Shown here in pieces: positions 43,341-51,808 of a DNA stretch of 64,000 bases. The notes beneath the pieces are model-generated. The model was not told where the DNA came from, did no database searches, and saw nothing but the letters and a program-made list of their open reading frames with translations. The position numbers and the translations under genes were made by a program. Position 1 is the stretch's first letter; each line of letters opens with the position of its first letter. This stretch comes from Candidatus Nomurabacteria bacterium (lineage in GTDB: Bacteria > Patescibacteriota > Saccharimonadia > Saccharimonadales > UBA7683), in the NCBI GenBank assembly GCA_020631865.1, contig JACKGS010000001.1, forward strand, positions 248,001 to 312,000. The letters run 5' to 3'.

Positions 43341-44789
43341 TTATAACAGATCCCAATCTATAGATTCACCCTCGTTTCTTTTCTTGACTGCAAGATTCAT
43401 AATTACCAGCAAAACAAATAGTAACAGATAAATTATTGCGATATGCCATGTCTCTAATTTAATATCGATCTGCGCCCAGTTATTTGTAGCAAGCTTTTCT
43501 ACAATCCATACTTTTATTGTCATTATTGCTCTGAGTGGCAACGCCAACCATAGTCCCAATATTGGTGATGCCATTCCAATAACCCCAATCACAAATCCAA
43601 GTAACATCGATATTGGGATAAACGGCACCACTAATACATTTGATACTGGAGCAATAACTGAAAGTTTGCCAAATATTAAAATTATATAAGGGACCGCAAA
43701 CGCCTGCGCTGACAAAGTTTCTATCAGCAACTGGGCTAGCATGCCAGGCTTATTAGATTTAAATATCAATACAGTCAACAGAGGGGCTAGCAATATGACG
43801 CCACTAAATGCAAGGAATGAAAGGTACCATCCAACATCACCCCAAATATACAACGGATTGATTAGTGCCGTTATACTCGCTCCCAAGAATATAAGTACAA
43901 CAGGATTAACCCTCCTCCCGTAATACCAAGCCAGCAAACTAAATCCAGTAATAATAACCGCTCGCATAATACTTGGGCTCCAACCAGTCACCAGCAGAAA
44001 TCCGAACATCAAAATAAAAGAAAACGCCACCGTCTGATACGCTGATATTTTTTCGAAAATCTTTTTTACGAATCTGATAATGATTGTTAAATTATATCCA
44101 CTTACTGCAATAATATGCGTCAAACCAACTATCGACATTGCTGTGGTGAAGTCTTCCGGTAATGATGCTCTGGCGCCGACAAGATATCCCAGCACCAAGC
44201 TTGCTTGTGGCTCAGGTAAAGTAGAGTATATTGAACTAAAAAATCTTAAACGAATCTTCTCTATCCAGCTATCATTCTTTGCTAACATTACGATATTAGG
44301 ATACGAGATACTACCTTGACGACCAGTGCCGATTGTTGGATTAAACTTGCCGCTTACCTTCACATAATCACCTCGTGATACCGAAACAGCTTGAATACTT
44401 CTAATCCTAACCTTGCCCGGCAACTGCTTATCTTGAATCTCTAAACTACTAATATGAAACTCTGTTTGCTTTTTACTGTTATATCCGGGATCATCAACCA
44501 CCACCCCAGTTACGGTCACATTTTTATAAAAGAACTCGTTGTACATTAATATCTGTTTATGAAAATAGCTTCCACGTAAATTTCCGATGATTAATCCGAT
44601 AATCAATACGGCCACCACGGCTCCAATCTTCTGTTTTTTAACAATTAGTGCCAGTAATGGTAAAAATATTAGCCACCAAGCTGAAACATATAGTTGAAAG
44701 CGAGCTACATACAAACCCAAACAGATCCCAAACAACAACAGCCCCACCAGCAACACCCGTTGCGGACGAAACGTATTAAACTTGATCAT
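43341..44789 (-). CDS. comEC: ComEC/Rec2 DNA-uptake channel lacking the MBL domain
   Basis: 482 aa versus about 750 in Bacillus. An N-terminal two-helix plus OB-like region (1-160, with SRGDYVKVSGKFNP) is followed by the Competence domain (about 185-480), with GLTHIIAVSGYNLTIII and WSPSIMRAVIITGF as family signatures. The C-terminal metallo-beta-lactamase nuclease domain is absent. ComEC moves single-stranded DNA through the membrane; with the pilus and recA it implies natural transformation. TGATATATT lies 6 nt before the ATG. Confidence 0.92.
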   Translation of the reverse strand: MIKFNTFRPQRVLLVGLLLFGICLGLYVARFQLYVSAWWLIFLPLLALIVKKQKIGAVVAVLIIGLIIGNLRGSYFHKQILMYNEFFYKNVTVTGVVVDDPGYNSKKQTEFHISSLEIQDKQLPGKVRIRSIQAVSVSRGDYVKVSGKFNPTIGTGRQGSISYPNIVMLAKNDSWIEKIRLRFFSSIYSTLPEPQASLVLGYLVGARASLPEDFTTAMSIVGLTHIIAVSGYNLTIIIRFVKKIFEKISAYQTVAFSFILMFGFLLVTGWSPSIMRAVIITGFSLLAWYYGRRVNPVVLIFLGASITALINPLYIWGDVGWYLSFLAFSGVILLAPLLTVLIFKSNKPGMLAQLLIETLSAQAFAVPYIILIFGKLSVIAPVSNVLVVPFIPISMLLGFVIGVIGMASPILGLWLALPLRAIMTIKVWIVEKLATNNWAQIDIKLETWHIAIIYLLLFVLLVIMNLAVKKRNEGESIDWDLL

Positions 44790-44795
44790 AAAATT

Positions 44796-44804
44796 AATAT
44801 ATCA
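44796..44804 (-). promoter_or_regulatory. Extended -10 (TGATATATT) for comEC, leaderless type
   Basis: Minus strand: TGATATATT, 6 nt (AATTTT), ATG of comEC. It lies next to the tRNA-Lys(UUU) terminator. Confidence 0.5.
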
Positions 44805-44818
44805 CTATGATTTATCAT

Positions 44819-44841
44819 TAAAAAAGATCCCTTGAGGGACC
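44819..44841 (-). terminator. Terminator after tRNA-Lys(UUU)
   Basis: Minus strand GGTCCCT-CA-AGGGATC followed by TTTTTT, starting about 11 bp after the tRNA. Confidence 0.8.
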
Positions 44842-44851
44842 TTAATATATT

Positions 44852-44928
44852 TGGAGGGTCAGGTGGGGCTTGAACCCACGACACCCTGCTTAAAAGGCAG
44901 GTGCTCTAACCAGCTGAGCTACTGACCC
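44852..44928 (-). tRNA. tRNA-Lys (anticodon UUU)
   Basis: Minus-strand cloverleaf: acceptor GGGTCAG/CTGACCC, anticodon stem CCTGC/GCAGG with loop CTTTTAA, T-arm GTGGG-TTCAAGC-CCCAC; CCA encoded, discriminator T as in tRNA-Lys(CUU). It differs from that gene at the wobble anticodon, one acceptor pair and part of the T-stem. A leader like that of the other tRNA-Lys lies directly upstream. Confidence 0.95.
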
Positions 44929-45041
44929 AAATCGTAAATATATGTAAAGTACTACTCAGAATTGCAAGTTTAGTGATATGAGCACCTTGCTTATTATCTT
45001 CTTGTCGTGGACTTGCCACTGGGCAGCTGAGCTACTGACCC
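44929..45041 (-). repeat. tRNA-Lys(UUU) leader: truncated tRNA head plus inverted half-tRNA arms
   Basis: Same order as at 2160-2264: tRNA head copy (45024-45041, starting GGGTCAG like its own tRNA), hairpin GTGG-CAAGT-CCAC (45007-45019), A-rich stretch, AAGCAAGGTGCTC (44980-44992) and CTGAGTAGTACT (44948-44959). The last two are antisense to the tRNA D-arm, one pair now G-U. The segment between the two antisense arms has diverged from the other locus while the arms are kept. Confidence 0.8.
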
Positions 45042-45149
45042 ATCGTCGTGACTCACTATAAGTTTCGTTTATGCCACAAGTGGCAGAATACTTGACTTTC
45101 CGTTGTCACTCCTCTCAGATTGAAAAAGTCGCTATGCTTTATTTTTCAA
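45042..45149. other. Non-coding stretch upstream of the tRNA-Lys(UUU) leader
   Basis: No credible gene. It holds an inverted repeat GCCAC-AA-GTGGC (45073-45084), a possible minus-strand -10 TATAGT (about 17 bp before the leader) without a convincing -35, and an ATTGAAAA...TTTTCAAT inverted repeat (45119-45150). Confidence 0.4.
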
Positions 45150-45167
45150 TTTTGTAAGCTTACAAAA
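45150..45167. terminator. 18-bp perfect palindrome TTTTGTAAG/CTTACAAAA
   Basis: Perfect palindrome about 40 bp past the stop of the membrane protein at 45210. As RNA it would form a short stem with a T-run, so a weak terminator is likely; a protein-binding site is the alternative. Confidence 0.4.
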
Positions 45168-45209
45168 AGCTAGAGGACTAGATTATTTTCTCATATTAAC
45201 AGATAGTGG

Positions 45210-45707
45210 TCAATGTTTTTTCTTTTTTGAGATTGATGGCTTAGATTTATGCCCACTAATTAAATCTACGGTTGCCAAAATTGCACTAATAAGAATTATT
45301 AAATTGTGATACGGGCCTATAAAGTGAACTAACCCTGAGTTTTTTGTGTGCACCATTAAGGTATCTACGGAACCTAATGTTTTTAAGCCAAAATAAAACA
45401 TCAGAAAGCCCAGAGTTAATGAGGATAACAGGGAAAGCACTGTGTTTCTTTTATGGACCTTAGCAAATATTAAGGCAACTACCGTAGGAGTGAAGATAAT
45501 AACCATACGCACAAATACAACAACTAATTCATCGCTCCCGGCTGTCTGCGAGCCAATTGGTAAATATCCGATTATCCACTTGCCAATTAACTGATTTAAC
45601 GACACTCCTGCCAATAATGCTAACGTAGCCACACCTGGGCTAGTCTTACGTAAAAATACTACCGCAACCACTGCTATAACTAATACAAGAGCAATCAAAT
45701 CTGCCAT
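45210..45707 (-). CDS. Hypothetical multi-pass membrane protein
   Basis: 165 aa with about five hydrophobic segments and a Lys-rich cytosolic end (KPSISKKKKH). The N-terminal KTSPGVATLALLAGVSL and central SLTLGFLMFYFGLK do not point to a family I recognise. It lies after the DUF192 gene on the same strand with a 44-bp gap. Confidence 0.65.
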   Translation of the reverse strand: MADLIALVLVIAVVAVVFLRKTSPGVATLALLAGVSLNQLIGKWIIGYLPIGSQTAGSDELVVVFVRMVIIFTPTVVALIFAKVHKRNTVLSLLSSLTLGFLMFYFGLKTLGSVDTLMVHTKNSGLVHFIGPYHNLIILISAILATVDLISGHKSKPSISKKKKH

Positions 45708-45751
45708 ACTGCTAATGTTAGCATATACTGACTCTGCAGGATAATATGCAC

Positions 45752-46216
45752 TTAGAACCCAACAGTATCACCGACAGCAATATCGTATTTTTTTGTGAAC
45801 CCTGCGTTTGTCTCAAGAACATATTGCGCCATCTGCTTAGAGACGTAAGCTTTAGGATAACTTGCTGGCAATACATTTTCTTCAATGTGTATTATCCGTT
45901 TATCTGAATTAATCCAGTAAATATCCAGTGGAATTTTAGTATCCTTCATCCAAAAAGAATAAAAACCAGGCTTATCATAAACAAATAACATTCCATTATT
46001 TTCACCTAGGCTATCACGACAACACAATCCTTTTGCTTTCTCTTGCGACGTTTTCGCAATTTCGATATTGATAACTGTACTATTTACCTTAAGTTGTTGA
46101 TGAGTATTCTGTGACAAATTAGCATTATGAAATAAGTAGCCAGCGAGAACCGATGCTATTAACGCTAAACTGAACCTAAGCGCCAACTTTATCTTTTTTG
46201 TTTTTTCGTTTTGCAT
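45752..46216 (-). CDS. DUF192 protein with a membrane anchor
   Basis: 154 aa: N-terminal helix (about 10-28), then a DUF192 domain with KAKGLCCRDSLGENNGMLFVY, FWMKDTKIPLDIYWI and AQYVLETNAG, the standard signature. DUF192 proteins are exported and of unknown function. The start overlaps the end of rimK by 41 bp, so it is the last gene of the ATP-grasp/protease island. Confidence 0.88.
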   Translation of the reverse strand: MQNEKTKKIKLALRFSLALIASVLAGYLFHNANLSQNTHQQLKVNSTVINIEIAKTSQEKAKGLCCRDSLGENNGMLFVYDKPGFYSFWMKDTKIPLDIYWINSDKRIIHIEENVLPASYPKAYVSKQMAQYVLETNAGFTKKYDIAVGDTVGF

Positions 46217-47090
46217 TTATTTCAATATAGTCTATTACTTTTGACGCAACATTTCTACCAGTTACTGTCTCTACCGCCTTTAGGCTTGCCGATGAGTTTA
46301 CCTCCAAAACAAGAGGGCCCCTACTAGACCGCATCATATCAACACCGCAGATAGGAAGTCCCATTGTTTTTGCCGCCTTAATTGCAGTCTTTTTCTCTTC
46401 ATCAGTCAACTTTATCGCTGTCGGCGTCCCTCCCTGGTGGGTATTGCTCCTGAAATCATCGTCTAAACTTTGTCTCCTTACGCTTGCAACAACCCGCCCA
46501 CCCACTACAAATGCACGGATATCCTCACCGGCAGATTCATGAACAAACTCTTGCAAAAGAATGTTGGTACCATCTTCATTATTTAGATACAGCGCCTGAA
46601 GAACAGACTTAGCCGCCTTCTTAGTTTCAGCAAGCACCACTCCATTACCATGTGTACCGCGAGCCAACTTAATAATCACCGGAAGCCCCCCAATCTCCTC
46701 AATCAAATCATCTATGTCTGCCGTATTACGAGAAAAAACCGTTTTTGGAATACCTACACCAGAGCGTGAAAGTAGCTGTAAGCTACGCAACTTATCGCGA
46801 GAACGGGTAATTGCGATAGAAGTAGCAGTAGTGTACACCCCCTGCATCTCAAACTGCCTAACGATAGCCGTACCGTATCTAGTAATATTGCTTCCAATTC
46901 GTGGAATAATTGCATCCACATTGCGAAGATCTTCTCCACGGTAGGTTACATATGGATTACTACTTTCAATAGAGGCGTAGCATTCTTTGTGTTTGACGAC
47001 ACGCACATTGTGGCCACGCGTCTTAGCCTCTTCCTTAAGCCGTTTAGTAGAGTAGTTGCCCGGACCATTGCTTAGAATAACTATGTTCAT
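46176..47090 (-). CDS. rimK: RimK-family ATP-grasp peptide ligase
   Basis: 304 aa. Pre-ATP-grasp domain (MNIVILSNGPGNYSTKRL... to about 90) and ATP-grasp core: PVIIKLARGTHGNGVVLAET, NILLQEFVHESAGEDIRAFVVGG and LVLEVNSSASLKAVETVTG. E. coli RimK adds glutamates to the C-terminus of ribosomal protein S6. The preceding gene encodes a RimB-like protease (4-bp overlap), as in Pseudomonas rimABK. The substrate in this organism is not known. Confidence 0.9.
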   Translation of the reverse strand: MNIVILSNGPGNYSTKRLKEEAKTRGHNVRVVKHKECYASIESSNPYVTYRGEDLRNVDAIIPRIGSNITRYGTAIVRQFEMQGVYTTATSIAITRSRDKLRSLQLLSRSGVGIPKTVFSRNTADIDDLIEEIGGLPVIIKLARGTHGNGVVLAETKKAAKSVLQALYLNNEDGTNILLQEFVHESAGEDIRAFVVGGRVVASVRRQSLDDDFRSNTHQGGTPTAIKLTDEEKKTAIKAAKTMGLPICGVDMMRSSRGPLVLEVNSSASLKAVETVTGRNVASKVIDYIEINAKRKNKKDKVGA

Positions 47091-47572
47091 ACATCACCCC
47101 CCTCAACTATTTCATTACATGGCACTTTATCTAATACTAGCTTAATTTCACTACGCTTTACTCCTGTCCGGTCTGGGTCTACAATAAATCGCCTCCTTAG
47201 AGCTTCGCGACCCACAAGTACAGGGAAAACATTACCAGATCTATCTGCCAGTGTAAATGATGCATTAAAAATTTTATAGCCAATCTTTATTTTAAGATTT
47301 ACTTTATATCGATTCGATATGTGTCCATTTGAACTCTTAACTTTGATCATAGTGAAACTATCGGTAGTCAGTTCGTACGACTTATCATAGGCAGGATGAC
47401 CCAGGAGTATGAATTTCAAAACACTTTTTCCATCTTGCTCAACAACCCGAATATGCGTAGCGTGTATTGATGATCTTTTTGCCCCGGTATCTACTTTAGA
47501 TGGAATTGCACCCAATATATCGACAATGTCGATATATTCAAATCTACCTACAACAACTGGGTAATTACTCAT
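47087..47572 (-). CDS. rimB: RimB-like retropepsin-type aspartic protease (PF05618)
   Basis: 161 aa. Catalytic signature is SKVDTGAKRSSIHA near residues 24-37, with the Asp-Thr-Gly of retropepsin-like enzymes, then PVLVGREALRRRFIVDP near 130. The older name for the family is 'ATP-dependent zinc protease'. In Pseudomonas RimB trims the glutamate tail that RimK adds. It is joined to rimK and to the DUF1704 gene by ATGA overlaps. Confidence 0.86.
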   Translation of the reverse strand: MSNYPVVVGRFEYIDIVDILGAIPSKVDTGAKRSSIHATHIRVVEQDGKSVLKFILLGHPAYDKSYELTTDSFTMIKVKSSNGHISNRYKVNLKIKIGYKIFNASFTLADRSGNVFPVLVGREALRRRFIVDPDRTGVKRSEIKLVLDKVPCNEIVEGGDV

Positions 47573-49038
47573 TCTTCTACCCTACCATTAGCTTGTACTG
47601 ATTCTACAATTTTAGCCTGAACAGTATTAGTAGGGTCATACTTGGCGCTCAACAAAATATCAAACATTCGCTCTCTTTCAGACTCATTTAGCTTGGATAG
47701 ATTATTTAAATACTCTATAGCCTTAACTTTACCTGCTGCATACGCAAGATCTTTTGCGTAATGCAATGTTACCCCATCCGATGTTTTTAATTCTTCGCCA
47801 GCTGGTGTACCCCTAAATATTCGCCTAACATGAGTTGCGGCTGCGACTTGAGCTTTATTAACTTTTTCTTCACTAATTACCACATCTGCCTCGGAAGCCC
47901 CAAGAGCAATACGCACGTTGCTCATTACTTCTTGAATTTGGCGTGGTGACCAACCCATGTGTGCAAATGCGACTGTAAGATACAGTCCCATACCTGCTAC
48001 ATTCCAGGATTCTTTTTTGCCCTGAGAAGCTAACTGCAGAGTCGAGGCTAGTCCTTCTTCAAAAGTCAAATAACTTGGATCTTCGCCCGAATCCGCCTCG
48101 GTAAACAAGCCAACTCCTAACGCATCTACACCGGTACTCGAACCAAGAGTTGAACGAACCCCATGAACACCAACTTCGTGAACAAATAGCCCAAATAACT
48201 CCTCTGGAGTCTTTATTGGCTTTCTATCTAAGCCTACAATAACAGCCTGATCAGCGGAGGACCAGCTAAGCGCGGAAACATCTTCGCGCTGTATGACTGC
48301 TACATCTAATCCCATCTCGGCTATTGCGCTTTCAAAAAGCTCAGCAATATGACATGCATCTACACCTTCGGGGGTCTCATTTTCATTAAAATATTTATTG
48401 AATATCTCTTGAGCTACACCATACCTTTTGCTCACAGAGTCTTTAAGCCACTCAATTGTTTCATCTTCTAGAATCGGTAAGCTCTCTCGGTTATCTGACG
48501 AAACTTCTGGTCGCGGAAGCACAGGAATAGGCACCGACTCACCATCGCCAAAGCTTAAGGCATAACCACTTTTAAGTTGTTCTAAAATAGTAGCTGCTGC
48601 TGGACTTTTTACAGTATCCAATCGATCCCAAATCTGTGTAAGCATTTGGTTTACTACAACTTCATCCGGCTTACCGTAGATAGCCTCATTTAGAAGCTGG
48701 AAGTTGTCTATAACTTCTTGGGAGTGGACTCTCTCTTTCCTGTTAATGCGGCGTGCAGCTTGTAAAAAATATGCTTCAGCTAATCTATATTCCGAGGTAG
48801 CGATTGCGTCTGGAGTGGTAGCTACTTCTTGATGTAATACAGAAACAAATCGATCTATAACACCAGATTCCAGCGATGGATATTTTAGATCTAAATTTTT
48901 TGACTTTTTATCAATAAAATTAGCGATAGCAGTCTTTTGATCGGGCCCGCCTTCAAAATACTCATAAGTTTGCAGAGCGATTGCTTTTTTATAATCCAAC
49001 TGTTCATGACTTGTATTTTTTTCGCCTGTATTTGACAT
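47569..49038 (-). CDS. DUF1704/MATCAP-like HExxxH metalloprotease
   Basis: 489 aa. The zinc motif VHEVGVHGVR (HExxxH) near 290 and downstream FEEGLASTLQLA (the EEGLA/QEGLA motif) identify the DUF1704 family, whose animal member MATCAP is a tubulin tyrosine carboxypeptidase. The N-terminal 180 residues are helical and not assigned. It is the first gene after a near-consensus promoter (TTGACA-18-TATAAT) that ends 6 nt before the ATG. It overlaps the RimB-like gene by 4 bp. A C-terminal exopeptidase acting on a RimK-type tail is a reasonable guess. Confidence 0.82.
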   Translation of the reverse strand: MSNTGEKNTSHEQLDYKKAIALQTYEYFEGGPDQKTAIANFIDKKSKNLDLKYPSLESGVIDRFVSVLHQEVATTPDAIATSEYRLAEAYFLQAARRINRKERVHSQEVIDNFQLLNEAIYGKPDEVVVNQMLTQIWDRLDTVKSPAAATILEQLKSGYALSFGDGESVPIPVLPRPEVSSDNRESLPILEDETIEWLKDSVSKRYGVAQEIFNKYFNENETPEGVDACHIAELFESAIAEMGLDVAVIQREDVSALSWSSADQAVIVGLDRKPIKTPEELFGLFVHEVGVHGVRSTLGSSTGVDALGVGLFTEADSGEDPSYLTFEEGLASTLQLASQGKKESWNVAGMGLYLTVAFAHMGWSPRQIQEVMSNVRIALGASEADVVISEEKVNKAQVAAATHVRRIFRGTPAGEELKTSDGVTLHYAKDLAYAAGKVKAIEYLNNLSKLNESERERMFDILLSAKYDPTNTVQAKIVESVQANGRVEE

Positions 49039-49044
49039 GAGGTT

Positions 49045-49074
49045 ATTATAGAACGTTTATTGGTATTTTGTCAA
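49045..49074 (-). promoter_or_regulatory. Near-consensus promoter, TTGACA-18-TATAAT, 6 nt before DUF1704
   Basis: Minus strand: TTGACA (49074-49069) overlaps the TGA stop of the ATP-grasp gene; TATAAT (49050-49045) follows after 18 bp, then 6 nt (AACCTC) and ATG. The predicted transcript is leaderless. It lets the protease/RimK block run independently of the upstream ligase. Confidence 0.75.
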
Positions 49075-50075
49075 TATTTTAGAGATCTCTCTACAAGTGG
49101 TATAAGATCTTCCAGGATATTGTAATTATTACCATCACGACAGCTACTACAAAATTTAAGCGAAGGTAGTTCATTGAATTCAACTAGTACATAATTATTT
49201 TTACTTGCCTTAGCCCTATAGTCTTTCATCATCAGGTCTATCGCTATAAAATCAACGCCCAGATACTGAGTTAATGTTTCTGCAATTTGTATATACGATG
49301 AATCTATTTTATTGATAATGTTATAAACCGAAGCACCGCCACTGATTAAAGTTGACCTACTTAATTCCAAAACCTCTTTGTTGTGTGGAATATAACTTGG
49401 GTCATAATTTTCAATCATGTATGATGACAATACTGGATACGGAACCACTGATTTCACAATATTTTTTCTATTTGTATTTTCTATATCAAATAATTGACGT
49501 ACTGTACTTTTGCCGTCTCCAACTAACCTCGGGGTTTGACGCAGTAAAACGGCCTTTGTTTTGCCTTCGAAAATGATGAAACGAGCCTCTTCGCCGTATA
49601 CCTGTTCTTGAATTAATACTTCTCGTGAATATTCGTGGGCATACAATAACGCACCCTTCAAGCCATCCATTGTTGCAATATCAAGCGTCAACCCTCTCGA
49701 CTGAGCCGAATCCGACGGCTTGACGACTAGCCTTTTATGGCGTGACAAAAGCTCTTCTTGTTCTTTTGTATTTATACGGGCTTCAGGGGTGACGTATTTA
49801 GTGTATGGAACTTGAACTCCAAATTTCTTCGCATATTCATAAGTTATATGTTTATTTTTACAAATATATGACACCGTAGCATTAATCATAGGATACGAAA
49901 GACGTGAGTTTCGTGTTAGCCATGTTTTATAACCCGGCCTGGTGAACCTAGAGTAAGACTCCTCATTGATCCAAAAGTGTTCGTGACTAAAGCCACTTTT
50001 AATCATACGTTGGATTATAGCGCTAATATTTGAACTCTTATCGGTCAGTAAGTTGGGCGTGGCGTTATCTTGCAT
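49071..50075 (-). CDS. ATP-grasp ligase, cyanophycin-synthetase/GshF-like core
   Basis: 334 aa. ITYEYAKKFGVQVPYTKYVTPE precedes the ATP-grasp core: RLVVKPSDSAQSRGLTLDI, VLIQEQVYGEEARFIIFEG, LLRQTPRLVGDGKSTVRQLF (the VGDGKST loop typical of cyanophycin synthetase and GshF), and VDFIAIDLMM with VEFNELPSLKF. The C-terminal FCSSC is unusual. Amide-bond ligation of an amino acid or peptide is expected; the substrate is unknown. First gene of the island; UGA stop. Confidence 0.82.
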   Translation of the reverse strand: MQDNATPNLLTDKSSNISAIIQRMIKSGFSHEHFWINEESYSRFTRPGYKTWLTRNSRLSYPMINATVSYICKNKHITYEYAKKFGVQVPYTKYVTPEARINTKEQEELLSRHKRLVVKPSDSAQSRGLTLDIATMDGLKGALLYAHEYSREVLIQEQVYGEEARFIIFEGKTKAVLLRQTPRLVGDGKSTVRQLFDIENTNRKNIVKSVVPYPVLSSYMIENYDPSYIPHNKEVLELSRSTLISGGASVYNIINKIDSSYIQIAETLTQYLGVDFIAIDLMMKDYRAKASKNNYVLVEFNELPSLKFCSSCRDGNNYNILEDLIPLVERSLKY

Positions 50076-50192
50076 TATTAATGTTTTATTCTCTAAAATT
50101 ATAGTTCAGTCTACCATAAATTATGGTTTTTGTTGTATTTTTTGTGGTTATTTGGCATTATTGGGGTATTACTAAAGTAAATGAGGAATATT

Positions 50193-50537
50193 ATGGCAGA
50201 AGCTAAAGAGGCACCAAAAAAAGAAGTTAATAACAATAAAGATGTGGAGGAGAATAAAATATATGGTATTTTAGCCTATATTGGCATCTTGTTTATTGTA
50301 CCACTGCTGGTGGCACCAAAATCAAAATTTGCTAAGTTTCATGCTAACCAAGGTGCAGTATTATTTATCGCAGAAGCAGCACTTGGATTTGTATGGCTAA
50401 TACCTGTACTGGGTTGGGCCGTTGGATTCTTTGGAGGAATTGCTTCATTTGTCTTTGCTATTATGGGCATTTTAAATGCTGCGAATGGCAAGATGGAAAA
50501 GCTTCCATTAATTGGCGATATTGAAATCATAAAGTAA
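50193..50537 (+). CDS. DUF4870-like membrane protein
   Basis: ATG at 50193 (MAEAKEAPKKE) has GAGG 6 nt upstream and is preferred over ATG at 50181; 114 aa. After a charged N-terminus, EENKIYGILAYIGILFIVPLL, SKFAKFHANQGAVLFI and a second long helix match the DUF4870/Tic20-like pattern. Function unknown. A strong terminator follows. Confidence 0.8.
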   Translation: MAEAKEAPKKEVNNNKDVEENKIYGILAYIGILFIVPLLVAPKSKFAKFHANQGAVLFIAEAALGFVWLIPVLGWAVGFFGGIASFVFAIMGILNAANGKMEKLPLIGDIEIIK

Positions 50538-50550
50538 ATATAGCTACCTT

Positions 50551-50580
50551 GAAAAAACCACCAAATAGGTGGTTTTTTCA
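50551..50580. terminator. Bidirectional terminator
   Basis: GAAAAAACCACC-AAATA-GGTGGTTTTTTC, a 12-bp perfect stem with A/T runs on both sides. It serves the DUF4870-like gene and may also end dnaJ transcription. Confidence 0.85.
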
Positions 50581-50691
50581 ATTATGGCCTATAAATAGTT
50601 TGGCTCTGTGTTTCTTTGTTGTATACAGAAATAAATATTTGCAGAGAGTAGGTCTTGTTTTTGCACAAGACTCAGACCAAGTAACACCGCC
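50581..50691. other. Gap between the terminator and dnaJ
   Basis: No gene or clear signal seen. Confidence 0.4.
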
Positions 50692-51798
50692 TTACTTAAA
50701 GAATCCACGTTTTTTGACTGTCTTTAGGCCTTCGAGAATAGACTTTTGTTCTTTGCTAAGGTTTGTTGGGGTATCTACTAAAATTGTGACGATATGCGCA
50801 CCTCTACTATTATCACGAATGTGTGGTACGCCATGATTAGAGAGCTTAAAGTCTGTACCGCTCTGTGTACCGGCGGGGATCCTCATCTTAACTCTGCCAT
50901 CTACTGTGTCGACATCTATTTCAGTACCAAGAGCCGCTTCAACCATGCCAATATGTTGATTTGAAAGAATCAAATCACCCTCTCTAGTGAAATGTTTATG
51001 GGCTCTTACATTAATTTGTAGATACAAATCACCCTTATTACCATTAGCCACAGCCTCACCATGCTCTCTGAGCCTTATAACAGCACCATCATCTATGCCG
51101 GCTGGTATTTTAACTTTAATTTCTTGTTTAGTTTTTTCAATACCAGCACCCTTACAGACAGAACAAGGTTTCTCGGGCACCTTGCCCCTTCCAGAACAAT
51201 TCTTGCAAATTGCAGCTTGTTGAATAGTACCAAAAATAGTTTGCATATTTTGAACTACTTGACCAGAGCCCTTGCAAGTATCACAGGTTTTTAATTCATA
51301 TCCAGGTTCAGCACGATTGCCCTTACAATGAGTACACACGTCATTCATGGTTAGGTGCAGGCTTTTTTCTATACCGAAGATAGCCTCTTCAAATGTTAAG
51401 CTGATTTCTGTCTGGACATCACGCCCCATATCTTCTGAGCTTCGCCGTTGCCCTCCACCGCCAAAAAAATTACCGAATATATCCCCCAGACCCATATCCC
51501 CGAAGTCAAAGTGTATATTCTGACCCTGGCCTCCAAATCCTGAAAATCCATCAAAAGGATTACCTCCACCAGAAGCACCACCGCCAACACCCGCATGGCC
51601 AAACTGGTCGTATCGTTGCCGTTTCGTAGTGTCTTTTAATACTTCATAAGCTTCAGTCGCCTCTTTAAACTTCGCTTCATCACCGCCCTCTTTATCTGGA
51701 TGGTGCTTTACAGCTAACTTTCTGTAAGCCTTCTTGATCTCATCCGCTGAAGCGTCTTTTTGAATACCTAAAACTTCGTAATAATCTCGTTGTACCAT
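50692..51798 (-). CDS. dnaJ: DnaJ (Hsp40) co-chaperone
   Basis: 368 aa. J-domain with HPD in KHHPDKEGG, a Gly/Phe linker, four CxxCxGxG zinc motifs (CTHCKGNR, CDTCKGSG, CKNCSGRG, CSVCKGAG) and the C-terminal peptide-binding domains. It stimulates DnaK ATPase. A CIRCE element ends 11 bp upstream of the ATG. It is separate from dnaK, with VKOR between them. Confidence 0.97.
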   Translation of the reverse strand: MVQRDYYEVLGIQKDASADEIKKAYRKLAVKHHPDKEGGDEAKFKEATEAYEVLKDTTKRQRYDQFGHAGVGGGASGGGNPFDGFSGFGGQGQNIHFDFGDMGLGDIFGNFFGGGGQRRSSEDMGRDVQTEISLTFEEAIFGIEKSLHLTMNDVCTHCKGNRAEPGYELKTCDTCKGSGQVVQNMQTIFGTIQQAAICKNCSGRGKVPEKPCSVCKGAGIEKTKQEIKVKIPAGIDDGAVIRLREHGEAVANGNKGDLYLQINVRAHKHFTREGDLILSNQHIGMVEAALGTEIDVDTVDGRVKMRIPAGTQSGTDFKLSNHGVPHIRDNSRGAHIVTILVDTPTNLSKEQKSILEGLKTVKKRGFFK

Positions 51799-51808
51799 TA
51801 GTATTATT

